DNA from: Anaeramoeba flamelloides
Taxonomy: Eukaryota; Metamonada; Anaeramoebidae
Length of the DNA: 64,000 nt
Direction of reading: 5' to 3'
Assembly (NCBI GenBank): GCA_027625915.1
Contig: JANTQA010000042.1
Coordinates: 4,724,001 to 4,788,000, forward strand
Part shown: positions 47,489 through 57,965 of the stretch, in pieces
Layout of the letters: every line of letters starts with the position of its first letter
How positions within the stretch are numbered: position 1 is the stretch's first letter
Made by a program: the position numbers and the translations under genes
Notes under the pieces: model-generated
Told to the model about the DNA's origin: nothing
The model's input: only the letters and a program-made list of their open reading frames with translations
The model's database searches: none

Positions 47489-47739
47489 CCTTATATTTAT
47501 ATTTATATATATATAGTTATTATTTTGTTATTATTACAATAATCGATAATAATTTTTATTGGTTGTTTAATAATTTACTTTAATATTATTTAAATATTAG
47601 AATTATAAATTTATTTCTTTTTTAATGTTTTTATGATTTTGTATTTAGTATTTTTTTTTTTTATCAAAATCAAAAGTGACAATTTAAATAGAAGATATTT
47701 TATTTTTTGTTCCATTTTTTACCTTGCTAATTTTCTTTT
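47489..47739. other. 3' flank of TMEM209
   Basis: AT-rich with a TATATTTATATATATATAG tract just after the stop codon. Probably 3' UTR. Confidence 0.35.
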
Positions 47740-48000
47740 TATTGGCAAGAAGAGTTACAAGGGAAAAAGATCACGTGGTTACTTGCTAATACTGGTGATA
47801 CTGAAACACAAAAGTATCGGCAACCTGAAAATAAAAACTAAAAATCAAAGATTAAAAATTTTCAAATGTGTTGATCAAAAAAATTAGATCAAAAAGAAAT
47901 TAAAAAAATTAAACAACGATCCCTTAATGAATGTCCAAGATCATTTATCAAATTAAATTAAATTAATTAAAGGTATCGTGACTCTGATTTTAAGTGTTCT
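47740..48000. repeat. Dispersed repeat, copy 2 of 28100-28380
   Basis: GAGTTACAAGGG, CGTGGTTACTTGCTAATACT, GAAACAC, AAGTATCGGCAACCTG, TTATCAAATTAAATTAAAT and TCGTGACTCTGATTTT in the same order as copy 1. Confidence 0.5.
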
Positions 48001-48169
48001 TAATTAAAAAAAAATCATTGATTTTTATACATTTTTTCTTGAAATTCCAATATAAATTTTGGTTTTTTGGTTTTATTTTTTCTTATCAATTTTTTGTATT
48101 TTTTTTCTTTTCAATTTTTTTTTTTTGAGAGTTTTTCTCTAATAATTGAATTCAATTTATCAATATTTG

Positions 48170-48560
48170 AAGAAACAATTTAATAATTCAAAATCAATAG
48201 TTCATTTTTCAACTTCTTAAACTGATACTGTATTTTATTGTTATGTATTTGAAATTGCTTTTTTATTTTTTTATTTTCATTTTTCATCTTTTTCTTTTTT
48301 CTTATTTAAAAGAAAATGAAGTATAATTCGTTAATAAATTATTCATCAAAAACAATTTAACTAAGTTTTTTAAAAAAATGAATCAAAATATTATAACGTA
48401 CTTTTCACTAAAAAAACTTTTTTGCATTTTTTTAATGGAATTATATGTATATTTTAAATCACAACGAATAATAATCAATATCATAGATTTTTTTTGATTA
48501 TTTGAAAATTTAACTTTAAATCGGTTCAATTGGTAAATTTTTAAGAGTTTTTGTGATTGT
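48170..48560. repeat. Weak dispersed repeat related to 35560-35960
   Basis: Shares TTCAAAATCAATAGTTC, TTTCATCTTTTTC and GAAAATTTAACTTTAAATCG with the other copy. The boundaries are soft. Confidence 0.35.
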
Positions 48561-49014
48561 AGACCAATTTTAAATAAAATTCAAAAAATCAAAAAAATTT
48601 TTGTTAATTTATTTATCTCAATTCCTTGATTGAATATTTTATCGATTATTCATCTTTATTTAAACCCGGAAAGATTTCAACAGCTTAGATATTAGGATAA
48701 ATAAAAAAGTTACAAAATAATAATTTTTAAGAAATTGAAAAATTAAAAACAAGAAGTTGCTACAATCCTAATTTTTAAATTCACAATATGTCAATTTTTT
48801 TTATAAAATCGATTTTAATATTTCAATAAAACATTTTTTTAATTGACTTTTTACATAAAATTTGTAATTTATCAATATAGTATTGAAAAAAAAAAAGGCA
48901 AGGATTAAAAAAATCCAAGGTAAGATTTTTAATTGTGAATATTAGGGAAATTGTGGTGTAATATCTTTTATGTTTAATCAACAATTTTTTCTAAATATCC
49001 AATTTTTTTTTTAG

Positions 49015-49290
49015 AGTATAGTAATAAACCTATCAAAGATTCGTTAAGGTAGGGTACCTATAGAATACTCAATTATATTTTCAATAGCATAAGTAGATCA
49101 ACTTTTTTTGAAAAAAACAATCGATTTTTAAAGATGACCTACTATAGAGTTTGGAAAATGATCATTTTTATACTTGTTTTATGATTGATTGAATGGTGTT
49201 TTTAACGAGTGTGATTTAATTAATTATCATTCTAATAAGTGGGTGTATTATAATTTTAAAAATTTGATTCTTAAAAAAAAAAAGGATTTG
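49015..49290. repeat. Dispersed repeat, best copy (TTTATGATTGATTGAATGG family)
   Basis: GTAATAAACCTATC, AGAATACTCAATTA, GGAAAATGATCATTTTTATA, TGATTGATTGAATGG and TCATTCTAATAAGTGGGTGT. The other copies are 34440-34720 (direct) and 30169-30400 (inverted). Confidence 0.5.
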
Positions 49291-49299
49291 ATTTTAAAT

Positions 49300-51230
49300 A
49301 TAAGAATAAATATCAAAATTTTTGTAATATTCATAGTGAATAATATTGTCTGGTATTTTTTTTGGTATCCGGTTTTTTTGCACTGATTTACAAAAAATTT
49401 CAAATTAAACTACAAAAATTTGTATCCCTTAACAAAAAAACTATGAAAAAAATTTACCTCAAAAATATTATTTAATTTGGAATTTTTTTTCTATCTTAAA
49501 AAAACATTCAATGTTTATATCTTAAAAGTTGTATTCGTTTTGTTCACAATTATTAAAAAATGTAAATCATTGGATTATATATTTTTGTGAATTAATACAC
49601 CATAATGTTACTTTTGTAGTGAATTTTAAAATCAAAATTATATGATGAAAAATAAATAAAATACTGTATTTGGACGCTTTATTAAAGATAGAATAAAAGG
49701 TCAAAAAAAATAAATTATGCCTGGGATAAAACGAGTTATACTTTGGTGTGTATTTTTGAAAGTGTTTTAATAGAAAAAATTGAAATTTCATTGAAAATAT
49801 AATAAATTGCCAAATGAATTAAATGAACAATCATTGGAATAGTTAATATACTTTGCCGGGAAAGGTTAGGACAATTTTTCTTCAAATTTTAAGGAATAAG
49901 ATGATAAATTATTAAAAATAGATGAAATATTATTGAATTTTCTATTGTTTGTTAAATATTTTTTTGATTGATTCTTGTAATATAAAAAAATAAACATGTA
50001 AAAAGGAAAAAAAAGAAAAAAAAAACAAATATAGAAAAAAGGAGTAGCAATAAAAAAGGATGTTTAGAGAAAAACATTAAAAAGTTTTCTATAGCCAATA
50101 TTTCACAATTTTTTCTTAAATAATCCTATTGTTTGGAAATACTGTCTTTCAATTAATTTTTAATTGAAATTTATTTATATTTTTTATTATTAGGTGTATT
50201 TGATGTTGTTGAAAGAATCTATATATATATATAAGACAACAAAAATGTTTCTACTTATATCAGATGGCTATTAAATAATTTATAATGTCAAAAAAAAAAA
50301 AAAATCACAAAAATAAGAACTAATAAAATAAAAAAAAAATCAAACATAACATTTTTTTTCTTCTACAACTAATAAAAAAAGTTAAAAATCTATATAGTGT
50401 ATAAATGAAATATGTATATTAATTTATTTATTGTGAGAAAGGAGCAATAAAAGAAAATTTACTAAATAAAAAAAGAGAAGAAGAAAAATAATTAAAACAT
50501 TAAAGTAAAAAAATATTAAATCATTTACATGACCAAATTAAAAATTATCCACATCCTGAAATAGGAGGAGTAAAAACCCGATAGAACGATTATTAATAAT
50601 AAGATTCAACAAACTGTGATTAAATATGTATATTAATTGTAAATTTAAAAAAAAATAAAAAATAATTTACCCAATTAATAAACCTTTTGATGTTTTACAC
50701 TATGATTAAAATTCTTGATTAAGATATTTAATTTATTTTAGATCTTTTATTGTTTTTAAATTGTTTGAAAAGGTTATCAAAATAGAACCAATTTTTTTCT
50801 CATAACATTAGTGATATTTTTATTAAAATTTAATATACCCCCCAAACATTTTATAAATATAAATAGAATTTTGTCGGTTTTTTAATCAATCTTTCTTGAA
50901 ATTTTTATCAAAATACATTAAATATAATCAAAAAGAAATATTATTAAAATGTAAAACCAAAAAAAAATTATAATTTTGTTTTATTTTTCGTGAAATTTTA
51001 TTGATTTAATTTATCTTTGTTGTAGGGTGTGTTACAAAAAAAATTTAAAATTAGTACCTAAAGAAAATTAATTTTCCGAAAAGTTGATGGATTTTTTTGG
51101 GGGTTTTCATATAAAAAACTTTTGAAACTTTTGAACAAGTAGGGCTGATCTATTTTTGAATGAAAAGATTATATTGTACAACTTTTGAGTTTTTAGGAGT
51201 TATAATTTTTTTAAAAAGAATCATATACCG
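49300..51230. other. Gene-free AT-rich stretch
   Basis: About 1.9 kb rich in A runs. No gene on either strand and no repeat that I could match elsewhere. Confidence 0.4.
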
Positions 51231-51239
51231 GCCGGGATT

Positions 51240-51400
51240 GGATGAATAAGGAGAAAATTTTTCAGCCAATTTTCTCTGCTTTTGATTATCAAGTAAAAAC
51301 TTCAGCCTATTTCTTTGAAAAACTCTATTTGTAATAGAAAAATATGGAATATGAAACGAATTGATAATGTTTGACCTTTTATTATACAAATGATATAGAA
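51240..51400. repeat. Dispersed repeat, copy 1 of a pair with 52870-53010
   Basis: GGAGAAAATTTTTCAGCC, TTTCTTTGAAAAACTC and GAATTGATAATGTTTGACC match 52870-53010 in the same orientation. The two copies flank the element at 51440-52200. Confidence 0.45.
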
Positions 51401-51439
51401 ATGAATATATTTTTTTCTAACTAGATCTCATAAATAATT

Positions 51440-52200
51440 TGTGAGAAGTGGATTTCCCCATAATCAAAATATGGTGTAATTGGGTATAATTGATATTAGT
51501 GAGACATGTGTAAAATGGTTTCTGAGACTTTAAATAATCTATTATACTTCTTATAGAAGAATAAAAAAATATTCCATTTTTTATTAGTGATCATTATTAA
51601 AAAAGTTTCATTTTGGAAATTTTTTTTTAATTCGTTTTCTCAAATCTAAAAATAGAAACCCAAATAAGAAATATTCCAGTATTTAATAATTCATGATTAA
51701 GAACTTCTAAAAGTAACTATTTTTTGAGTTTTTTAATTTCAAAGATTAACTCAATAGTTGTCAGTATAAAAACCCTAAGACTAATTGTTTTTATTTCCTC
51801 TCTAGAAAACTAATTATAAAATCAAGATATTTCAATATCTCAGAACTAATTGGTCAAAAAAAATCTATTGGTTTATTATTGAAATAAAATAAAAAATGAA
51901 TTTTTAAGCAACTAAACTACTCTCCGCCACAAATTTAAGAAAGATATTTTGCAACTTTAAAGTCTTAATATTGATAATTCAATCGGTTAATTTGTGTTGA
52001 AATGCAGATTTTTTAAGGTCATTGTTGAGTTTCTTACAAATACAGTCAATTATTTTTAATTGATGGGATTAACAAATATCACTACTTTATAATCCAGTTT
52101 TGTAGAGGCATTTGAAAAATGGTACACTAATGTGATTTACACTCAGTTAAAAACATACTTTGATCTTTTGCTTCACCTTGGTAGACGCTAACCCTTAAGA
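51440..52200. mobile_element. GGGATTATCGTCACAATAG-family element, copy 3 (inverted, decayed)
   Basis: GGTGTAATTGGGTATAATTG and GATATTAGTG at the left and GTGATTTACACTCAGTT at the right are the inner terminal repeats. The interior (ATTGATAATTCAAT, AATTGATGGGATTAAC) runs opposite to copy 1. The outer ends are badly eroded. Confidence 0.55.
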
Positions 52201-52429
52201 GTCCCTTTCGAATGACTTTATAATTATTACTTGTTTGAAATATTTTATGTTTTTGGTTAAAAAAAAAAAAAAAAATTATCAACATTTAGACATTTGTGTC
52301 TTTTATTTTGATGGAAAATAGTTCAAAACAAAATCTGAAAACTTTACCAACTTGTTACAGCTTAAAAAGAAACCAAAAAAATATACTTGATAACTAAAAT
52401 TTTTGAGATTTCCTTGTATTTTAATTAAA

Positions 52430-52590
52430 AATGGGAAAATATTTGTTTCATTTTCCATATTTTTCTTTTATAAAGAAAGTTCTCAAAAAAGTAGATTGTA
52501 ATTTAAAAACTCTTTTTGAACAAGCAAAAGGATAAAAAAGGAAATTGAATATGAAGTGAAAATTTTCCCATTTGTAATTCAAATACCAGT
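52430..52590. repeat. Dispersed repeat fragment
   Basis: GGGAAAATATTTGTTTCA, ATTGTAATTTAAAAACTC, TATGAAGTGAAAATTTTCCC and TAATTCAAATACCAGTA match 33600-33780. The ends are mutually inverted, so this is a fold-back. Confidence 0.45.
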
Positions 52591-52869
52591 ATGTTCAAAT
52601 AATACACTCTTGTTCTTTAAATAACCACACAGCAAGTAAAATCGTTTAGCAACAATCCCTACTGTGAATTTTTTTTAACTACATGAAAAAAAAATTTTTT
52701 TTTATTGTTTGTGGGAAATCATTATGGTCAAAAATCAAAAGGAGTTATTTTAAGAATAAATTTCAATTCAAAATTAAAAAATGGCAAAAGGGGAAAGATC
52801 TGGTTCATAAAATAATATTACCTGATGTTGGTATTTCTCTGTAGGTATTTGCAAATAAAAGGAGAAAAA

Positions 52870-53010
52870 ATTTTAATTTCCTCCTTATTCTCCATTCTCC
52901 TTTTTTTATCAAGCAAAAATTTCATCCTGCTTCTTTGAAAAACTCAATTAGTAAAGAAAAATAGACATAATGCAATGAATTGATAATGTTTTTACACATT
53001 TATTTGACAA
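52870..53010. repeat. Dispersed repeat, copy 2 of a pair with 51240-51400
   Basis: GGAGAAAAAATTTTAATTTC, GCTTCTTTGAAAAACTC and CAATGAATTGATAATGTTTT in the same order as 51240-51400. Confidence 0.45.
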
Positions 53011-53369
53011 TATAGGTATTTCAAAAAACAATTTACCCCTTAAATTTAAAACCAAGATCCTTGAAATCATAAATCGACACACCCACAAACATCTCCGATC
53101 AGCTAATAATAAAAACTCAATCTGAAAAAATATCTCAGTACTTTCTTCAAAATTCAAACAAGATTTTAAGTTGTTTTGTTGGAAAAAGAACCAGGGTGGA
53201 TCTCAAAAGAATACACCAATTTACCTGATGCTTTTTTTTCAAAATAAATTCAAGATAGAATGATTTTTGAATTGAGACAGATTAGTGAATCAAATCTTAT
53301 TTTAATTCAAACAATATGGAACATAATAAATGATCAGGGCAATTCAAATAAAAATGAATAAGATCCTTT

Positions 53370-53696
53370 TTGGTTCAGAACCTCAAAGAACTATGGTCTT
53401 GTTTTAAATTTGTCTCCATTTATCAAAAATCAGATAATTACTTTTTAACAATGACTGAAGATTTGATCAAACTCTCGAAAAATAATTGTATAATTTGGAT
53501 AGATCGGTATTTCTTTTTTTCTGATTCACTGTCTACACTTCCAAAAGTAAAAACTCAAAAGACAAAAAAAGATCTCTTCACTATTAAAAAGTTCTTATAT
53601 TTCTATAACAATTACAACCTTAAAAATGACTATAAAGTCATTGATTTGGAAAACCATCAGCATAAAACCACTCTTCCAAGCAGAAAATACAATTAA
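53370..53696 (+). CDS. Short frame, possible degenerate HSF-like fragment
   Basis: The frame is open for 108 codons, but its first codon is TTG. It reads LTMTEDLIKLSKNNCIIW, then a serine-rich stretch, then KDLFTIKKFLYFYNNYNL and a Lys-rich end. An ATG at 53355 opens another frame for 17 codons (NKILFGSEPQRTMVLF), which also looks coding, so a shift or an intron may separate them. The pattern 'short helix, IIW, FxxKKFLYFYNxY' faintly recalls the heat-shock-factor DNA-binding domain, but key residues are missing. It could be a decayed gene or part of the gene that starts 100 bases downstream. Low certainty. Confidence 0.35.
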   Translation: MVQNLKELWSCFKFVSIYQKSDNYFLTMTEDLIKLSKNNCIIWIDRYFFFSDSLSTLPKVKTQKTKKDLFTIKKFLYFYNNYNLKNDYKVIDLENHQHKTTLPSRKYN

Positions 53697-53796
53697 AAGA
53701 ATTTTAGGTTTTTCGGATTTGAATTATTTTTTTATTTTTCAAATTTGTAATACTTTTTTTTACCCTCAAAAATTCTCTTGGTAACTAAATTTATTA

Positions 53797-55565
53797 ATGG
53801 GCAATTACTCAATAAAAACATCACAAACAAAAGTTTTAACAGAAGAAAAGTTTCAACAACACCTATTACGGATCAGGAAACAAAAAAAGGCCATTTGTGT
53901 TATTACTAAGCACGGGCAATTTATTGCTTTTAATTTCCCATTTCAAAGCCTTTTGCATATTACACAAACCAATATTTATGATCTTAGCATCATTGAATTT
54001 ATTCCTAAGGTTCAACCAAAATTAGAAAAAACAAGTGTAAATATTCTTCGTGAGGAGATGGATCTTTTACAAAAGTAACAAATTTGTTTTTTTTTTTTTT
54101 ATTATTTTTTTTAGCTGTTTGTTTTTTGTGTTTGTTTGTTTTTGGTTTTGTTTCACGGAAATTTTTCAAGGAAAGTTTTTAAAATTTTGAATCAAAAAAT
54201 GTGTTTAAGGGCAAAACTAACACCATTTCAAATACGTGGTGTAGTAACCAATCTTGACGAGTTTTTTTTTTTTTATTTTTTTTTTATTTTCTCATCAAGC
54301 AAAGCTTTCCCAAAACCAAAACACTTAACTAACCCTTTTTTAAAAAAGAACTGTTTGTTTGTCATTTCCTTTGTTTGCAAAACAAAAATAATTAAAAAAT
54401 AAAAAAATTAAAATTAAAAAAAAAAATCTTTCAACATTCCAAAAGGATTGTTTTTGGTTTTGTATTGAAAAAAATAATTTTTTACTTCGTTTTGTTGTTC
54501 TTTATGAAAAATTAAAAACCTTTTTTGAAAATTTGTTTCAAAAAATGAAAAGAGAGGATCAAAAAAAAAATAACCAACCTTAAGATAAGAACAAGAACAC
54601 AAAAGCACAACAACACCTTGATCTTTATTTTTTTTTTTTTTTCTTTCAATTTTCCAACAAAACCCCAAGACCTTTTTTTCATTTTTTTATTCTAAAAAAT
54701 AATTTTAAAATTTTCCTGTTTTTAAATTCTCCTAACTATTTCTAGTTCAAAAACAGGATTTCAAGAATTTCAGTTTTCATTTCAAACATACCAAGGAGGA
54801 TACTATATCCCAACAAGAACAATTCTTTCAATTTTCTGTGTCTCAAAAAAAATCTATTTCCAGCTTGTCTCAAAGCCCAAGACAATAAGAAAGAAAAAAA
54901 AACGAATCAGAAAGCAAGTGCGTAATGCAAACCTCAACCAAAAAGGGCTATTTAATGACGACCGTGAACCAATACAAAGGAGCTACACATACACTGGTGT
55001 CAAGAAGCAGCAGTCTAGTCTTGAAAACAGCAATGTGATTAGGAGAACACAAACAACTTTTGAAACAAACTATAAATCAATTATCATTCATAAAAATTTT
55101 ACAACCACCCAAAGATTCCGAACACCAAACTTGTTTAACAAAAAAGATTTGTCAAATACAAAAAACAAATTTAACAGAAATAATAGTCATAATAATAATA
55201 CACAAAGCAACGGATTATTTAATCCAAATGTTTTTGTTAACAACAACGATTTTAAGATTTTAAATAACAAAAAAAGTAAAGATAATGAACAGAATAATAA
55301 ACAGAACAAAAATAGAATTCTTTTCAAAAACAAATTACAAAATTTAAAATTAACACAACAAATAAAAGTTTTAAACAAAAAATCTGAAGTAAGAATTAAA
55401 AAGCTTGATTCCAAACTTGATAACATAAAAATTTTGATTAGAGATTTAGAAGATCATCTTATGGAATACCAAGTTACAAATATAATAAATGATATTAGAG
55501 ATCTTGTAAAAAATACCGAAAAATTTTATATTTATCAATTGGAAAATTTAGAATATCAAAAATAA
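53797..55565 (+). CDS. Probable N-myristoylated PAS-like and coiled-coil gene, exon structure uncertain
   Basis: The ATG at 53797 opens MGNYSIKTSQ, a plausible N-myristoylation start (Gly2, Ser5). Residues ~30-85 look like the first half of a PAS sensor fold (KKAICVITKHGQFIAFNFPF, then LSIIEFIPKVQPKLEK). At 54150-54255 another frame gives KILNQKMCLRAKLTPFQ, which resembles the second half of a PAS fold. Around 54770-54880 there is a linker-like text (TISQQEQFFQFSVSQ). The frame at 54918-55565 opens with a GTG, not ATG; it is Asn/Lys-rich and ends in a coiled coil (about the last 85 residues), so it is probably a late exon. The segments are in different frames, separated by T-rich or A-rich DNA. 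I could not fix the splice sites, and a damaged gene is possible. Confidence 0.5.
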
Positions 55566-55589
55566 TGTTTTCATTTGAATAAATTCCTG

Positions 55590-55824
55590 ATTTTTAATTA
55601 TAAGCAAGAATAAGATAAGAATAATAAGAATTAATAATAATAAGAAGAAGAATAAGATAAGAATAAGAATAAGATAATAATAAGAATAATAATAATAAGA
55701 TACTAATAATAATAAGAAGAGGAAGAAGTGGAAAAAAAAAAGAAGATAATAATAATAAGAAGAAGAAGAAGAAGAATAAGATACTAATAATAATAAGAAG
55801 AAGAAGAAGAGGAAGAAGTGGGGG

Positions 55825-55856
<32 letters not shown>

Positions 55857-55939
55857 AAGAAGATACTAATAATAAGAAGAAGAGGAAGAAGAAGAGGAAG
55901 AAGTGGAAAAAAAATAAAGGAGGAAAAAAAAAAAAGAAG

Positions 55940-55970
<31 letters not shown>

Positions 55971-55995
55971 GGAAGAAGAAGAAGAGGGAGAATAA
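55590..55995. repeat. AAG/AAT trinucleotide satellite
   Basis: About 400 bases of AAT, AAG, AGG and GATACTAAT units, with higher-order blocks such as ACTAATAATAATAAGAAGAA repeated several times. It begins 25 bases after the coiled-coil frame's stop codon. Frames in it (Lys/Arg or Ser runs) are artefacts. Confidence 0.9.
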
Positions 55996-56184
55996 AAATA
56001 AAAATAATGATATATATTGTTATAACCTTTATTATTAATATTTATGGTAGCTGTTTGAATTATCAACAGAATTAAAGAATAAAATATATAAAAAAATAAC
56101 TGTCAAAGTTTTATTTATTTAACAAAAATAACTTTTTGGGTTCTTTATGATCGCAAAATCAAAAATAGAATTATTAACGCGAAA

Positions 56185-56185
<1 letters not shown>

Positions 56186-56228
<43 letters not shown>

Positions 56229-56250
56229 TGATGATGATGATAATAATTTG
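56186..56250. repeat. AAT then GAT microsatellite
   Basis: About 14 AAT units followed by 5 GAT units. Confidence 0.9.
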
Positions 56251-56326
56251 ATAATAAGAATAGATTGGTAATAATAATGAAGAATACAATAAATGTGTTT
56301 ACAAAAATATGGTTTAATTCTTTGTA

Positions 56327-56608
56327 TTAATTTATTGGCTTAATTTTTCGAAAAACAATTTTCCAAATATAAAAAAAAAAGAAATGAATAATTTTTCCAT
56401 CTTCATATTCAATACGTAGTAAATGGTGGCCACCAACACCAGAAACACCCTCAACTTGTTTATCCCTAAGAGAATAACAATTATTAGGAAATGAAAATAA
56501 AGATGAAGATGAGAATGTGTATGAATTCGTAAAAAGATTTTGATCATGAATGTTATTACTATTTATTAATTTAAATAAATATGATAAAGCAAATGTTTTC
56601 AAAAACAT
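56327..56608 (-). CDS. Candidate small gene or exon, minus strand
   Basis: From ATG 56608 the minus frame gives 93 residues. The central part, CYSLRDKQVEGVSGVGG and HHLLRIEYEDGKIIHF, has a clearly protein-like beta-strand pattern and varied codons. The N-terminal 50 residues are Asn/Ser/Phe-rich and the C-terminal ~16 follow a poly-T tract, so one or both ends may be intron sequence. I do not recognise the domain. It lies tail-to-tail with the PAS-like gene, across the trinucleotide satellite. Confidence 0.4.
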   Translation of the reverse strand: MFLKTFALSYLFKLINSNNIHDQNLFTNSYTFSSSSLFSFPNNCYSLRDKQVEGVSGVGGHHLLRIEYEDGKIIHFFFFYIWKIVFRKIKPIN

Positions 56609-56639
56609 CAAGATATTGTTTTGTTTTCCTTCTTCATAT

Positions 56640-57300
56640 TAACAAGATCAAAAGACCACTAAATTTTTTCAAATATGATTAAATATGGAAATATTAAAAT
56701 ATTTCTTTTTCGAAACAAAAAAGATTAGATTATTTGAATATTTTATAGAGGAGAAATTTAACCAAGATAAAAAATTATTTGATTGCGATTACTTTGAGTA
56801 AAAAAAAAAAAAACGAAATAAAGGAAGGAGGAAAAAAAGAAAGAAAGCTTTTACATATAAACATAAAAATTAAGATTAAATAATTGATGAAAATGTCACA
56901 ATTCATTCATGTATTGATTATTAAATCAAATTTAGTTACAACGATCGGTGAAAATTTTTGATATATTTATCAAATTATCTCTTTGAGATGATTTTTTTGG
57001 GTTACTTTTACACTGGTATTCTTTTATTAATCCCACAATTTTTTTTTTTCTTTTTGATAAAAAAATTTGTAATACCCAAATTATAACATAATAAATTAAA
57101 TAATAATTTTCTAATAACTTCTAACTTTTTAGTTTCTCTGTGAAATTTATTATTTTGGACATCATTTACCAAATCAGGAGACACTTTTTATTTGATTTTA
57201 ACAAACTTTCATTATTAATGTTTTTTTGAGTTGGAAAGATTTTTAGTTTATTCAGTAAAGTGCTACCTTTAATTATTGTTTAATATTCTTTTCCCTAAAT
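56640..57300. other. Gene-free stretch
   Basis: AT-rich with no gene or repeat that I can define. Confidence 0.35.
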
Positions 57301-57309
57301 TAATATAAT

Positions 57310-57510
57310 AGAGGATTTGACGATATCTCTGCCAAGTCACGATAAAGCTTCAAAAATCGTGATTATCTCTATCAAATCGCAATTATTTTTAGAAAATCGC
57401 AATAATTGAATATCACAAATCACGATATTCTATAAAATCATAATAAATCTAAATAATGTGATAAATGCCAAAATATCGTGATTAAAAAACTAATTGTGAT
57501 ATAATAGTTG
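57310..57510. repeat. Irregular array of ATCGTGAT / AATCGCAAT motifs
   Basis: About ten variants of TCGTGATT, ATCGCAAT or ATCACGATAT occur within 200 bases, spaced roughly 15-30 bases apart. A smaller mirror-image group (ATTGCGATTTTT, ATAGCGATTTTATT, ATATCGTGATAATA) lies at 58430-58565, so the two may be subterminal repeat regions of one element of about 1.25 kb. Confidence 0.45.
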
Positions 57511-57559
57511 ATATCTTTTGGGCTAATTCAGCGTAATTTTTACTAAAAATTTTGTTTGA

Positions 57560-57965
57560 TCAAAAAATACTGATTACTGGAAAGAAAAGTTATTCTTTTT
57601 AAAAAAAACAAAAAAGATACTTGATTCAATCAAGTATCAGATCAAAGAGTTTTAATTATATTTTCTTTTGATTTGGTTGATTGACAGATCGATATTTTTT
57701 TTAGATCAACAACAAAAGTAATAAAAAAGTCACATAAATATTTTTTCAGTTAATCGCGGTGTTATAAATTGCCTAGGAATAAAATGGCTTCTAAAACAAC
57801 CAAACTCTTCATGGGTTCTTTAAAGAATTTGTTCTTATGACAAAACATTTTCAATATTCTATGAAAGTTTTGAAGGGAGTTGGATAACTTTTCAAAAGCT
57901 TTCACAACAATCTAGCCAATTATCACCAATTATTGAGATTTTTTCCCCTTTCTTTTCTTCTTCTA
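57560..57965. repeat. 400-base dispersed repeat, copy 1
   Basis: It is inverted relative to 60670-61075: AAAAAAGATACTTGATTCA, GACAGATCGATATT, AACAAAAGTAATAAAAAAG, TTCTTTAAAGAATTTGTTC and GGATAACTTTTCAAAAG each have reverse-complement partners there. Confidence 0.55.

Noticed and set aside
54414-54668. 84-codon minus frame
   Set aside because: Mostly Phe, Lys and Ser from homopolymers; no start or domain, and it lies in a probable intron.
55818-56075. Poly-Arg/Lys and poly-Ser frames
   Set aside because: Artefacts of the AAG/AAT satellite.
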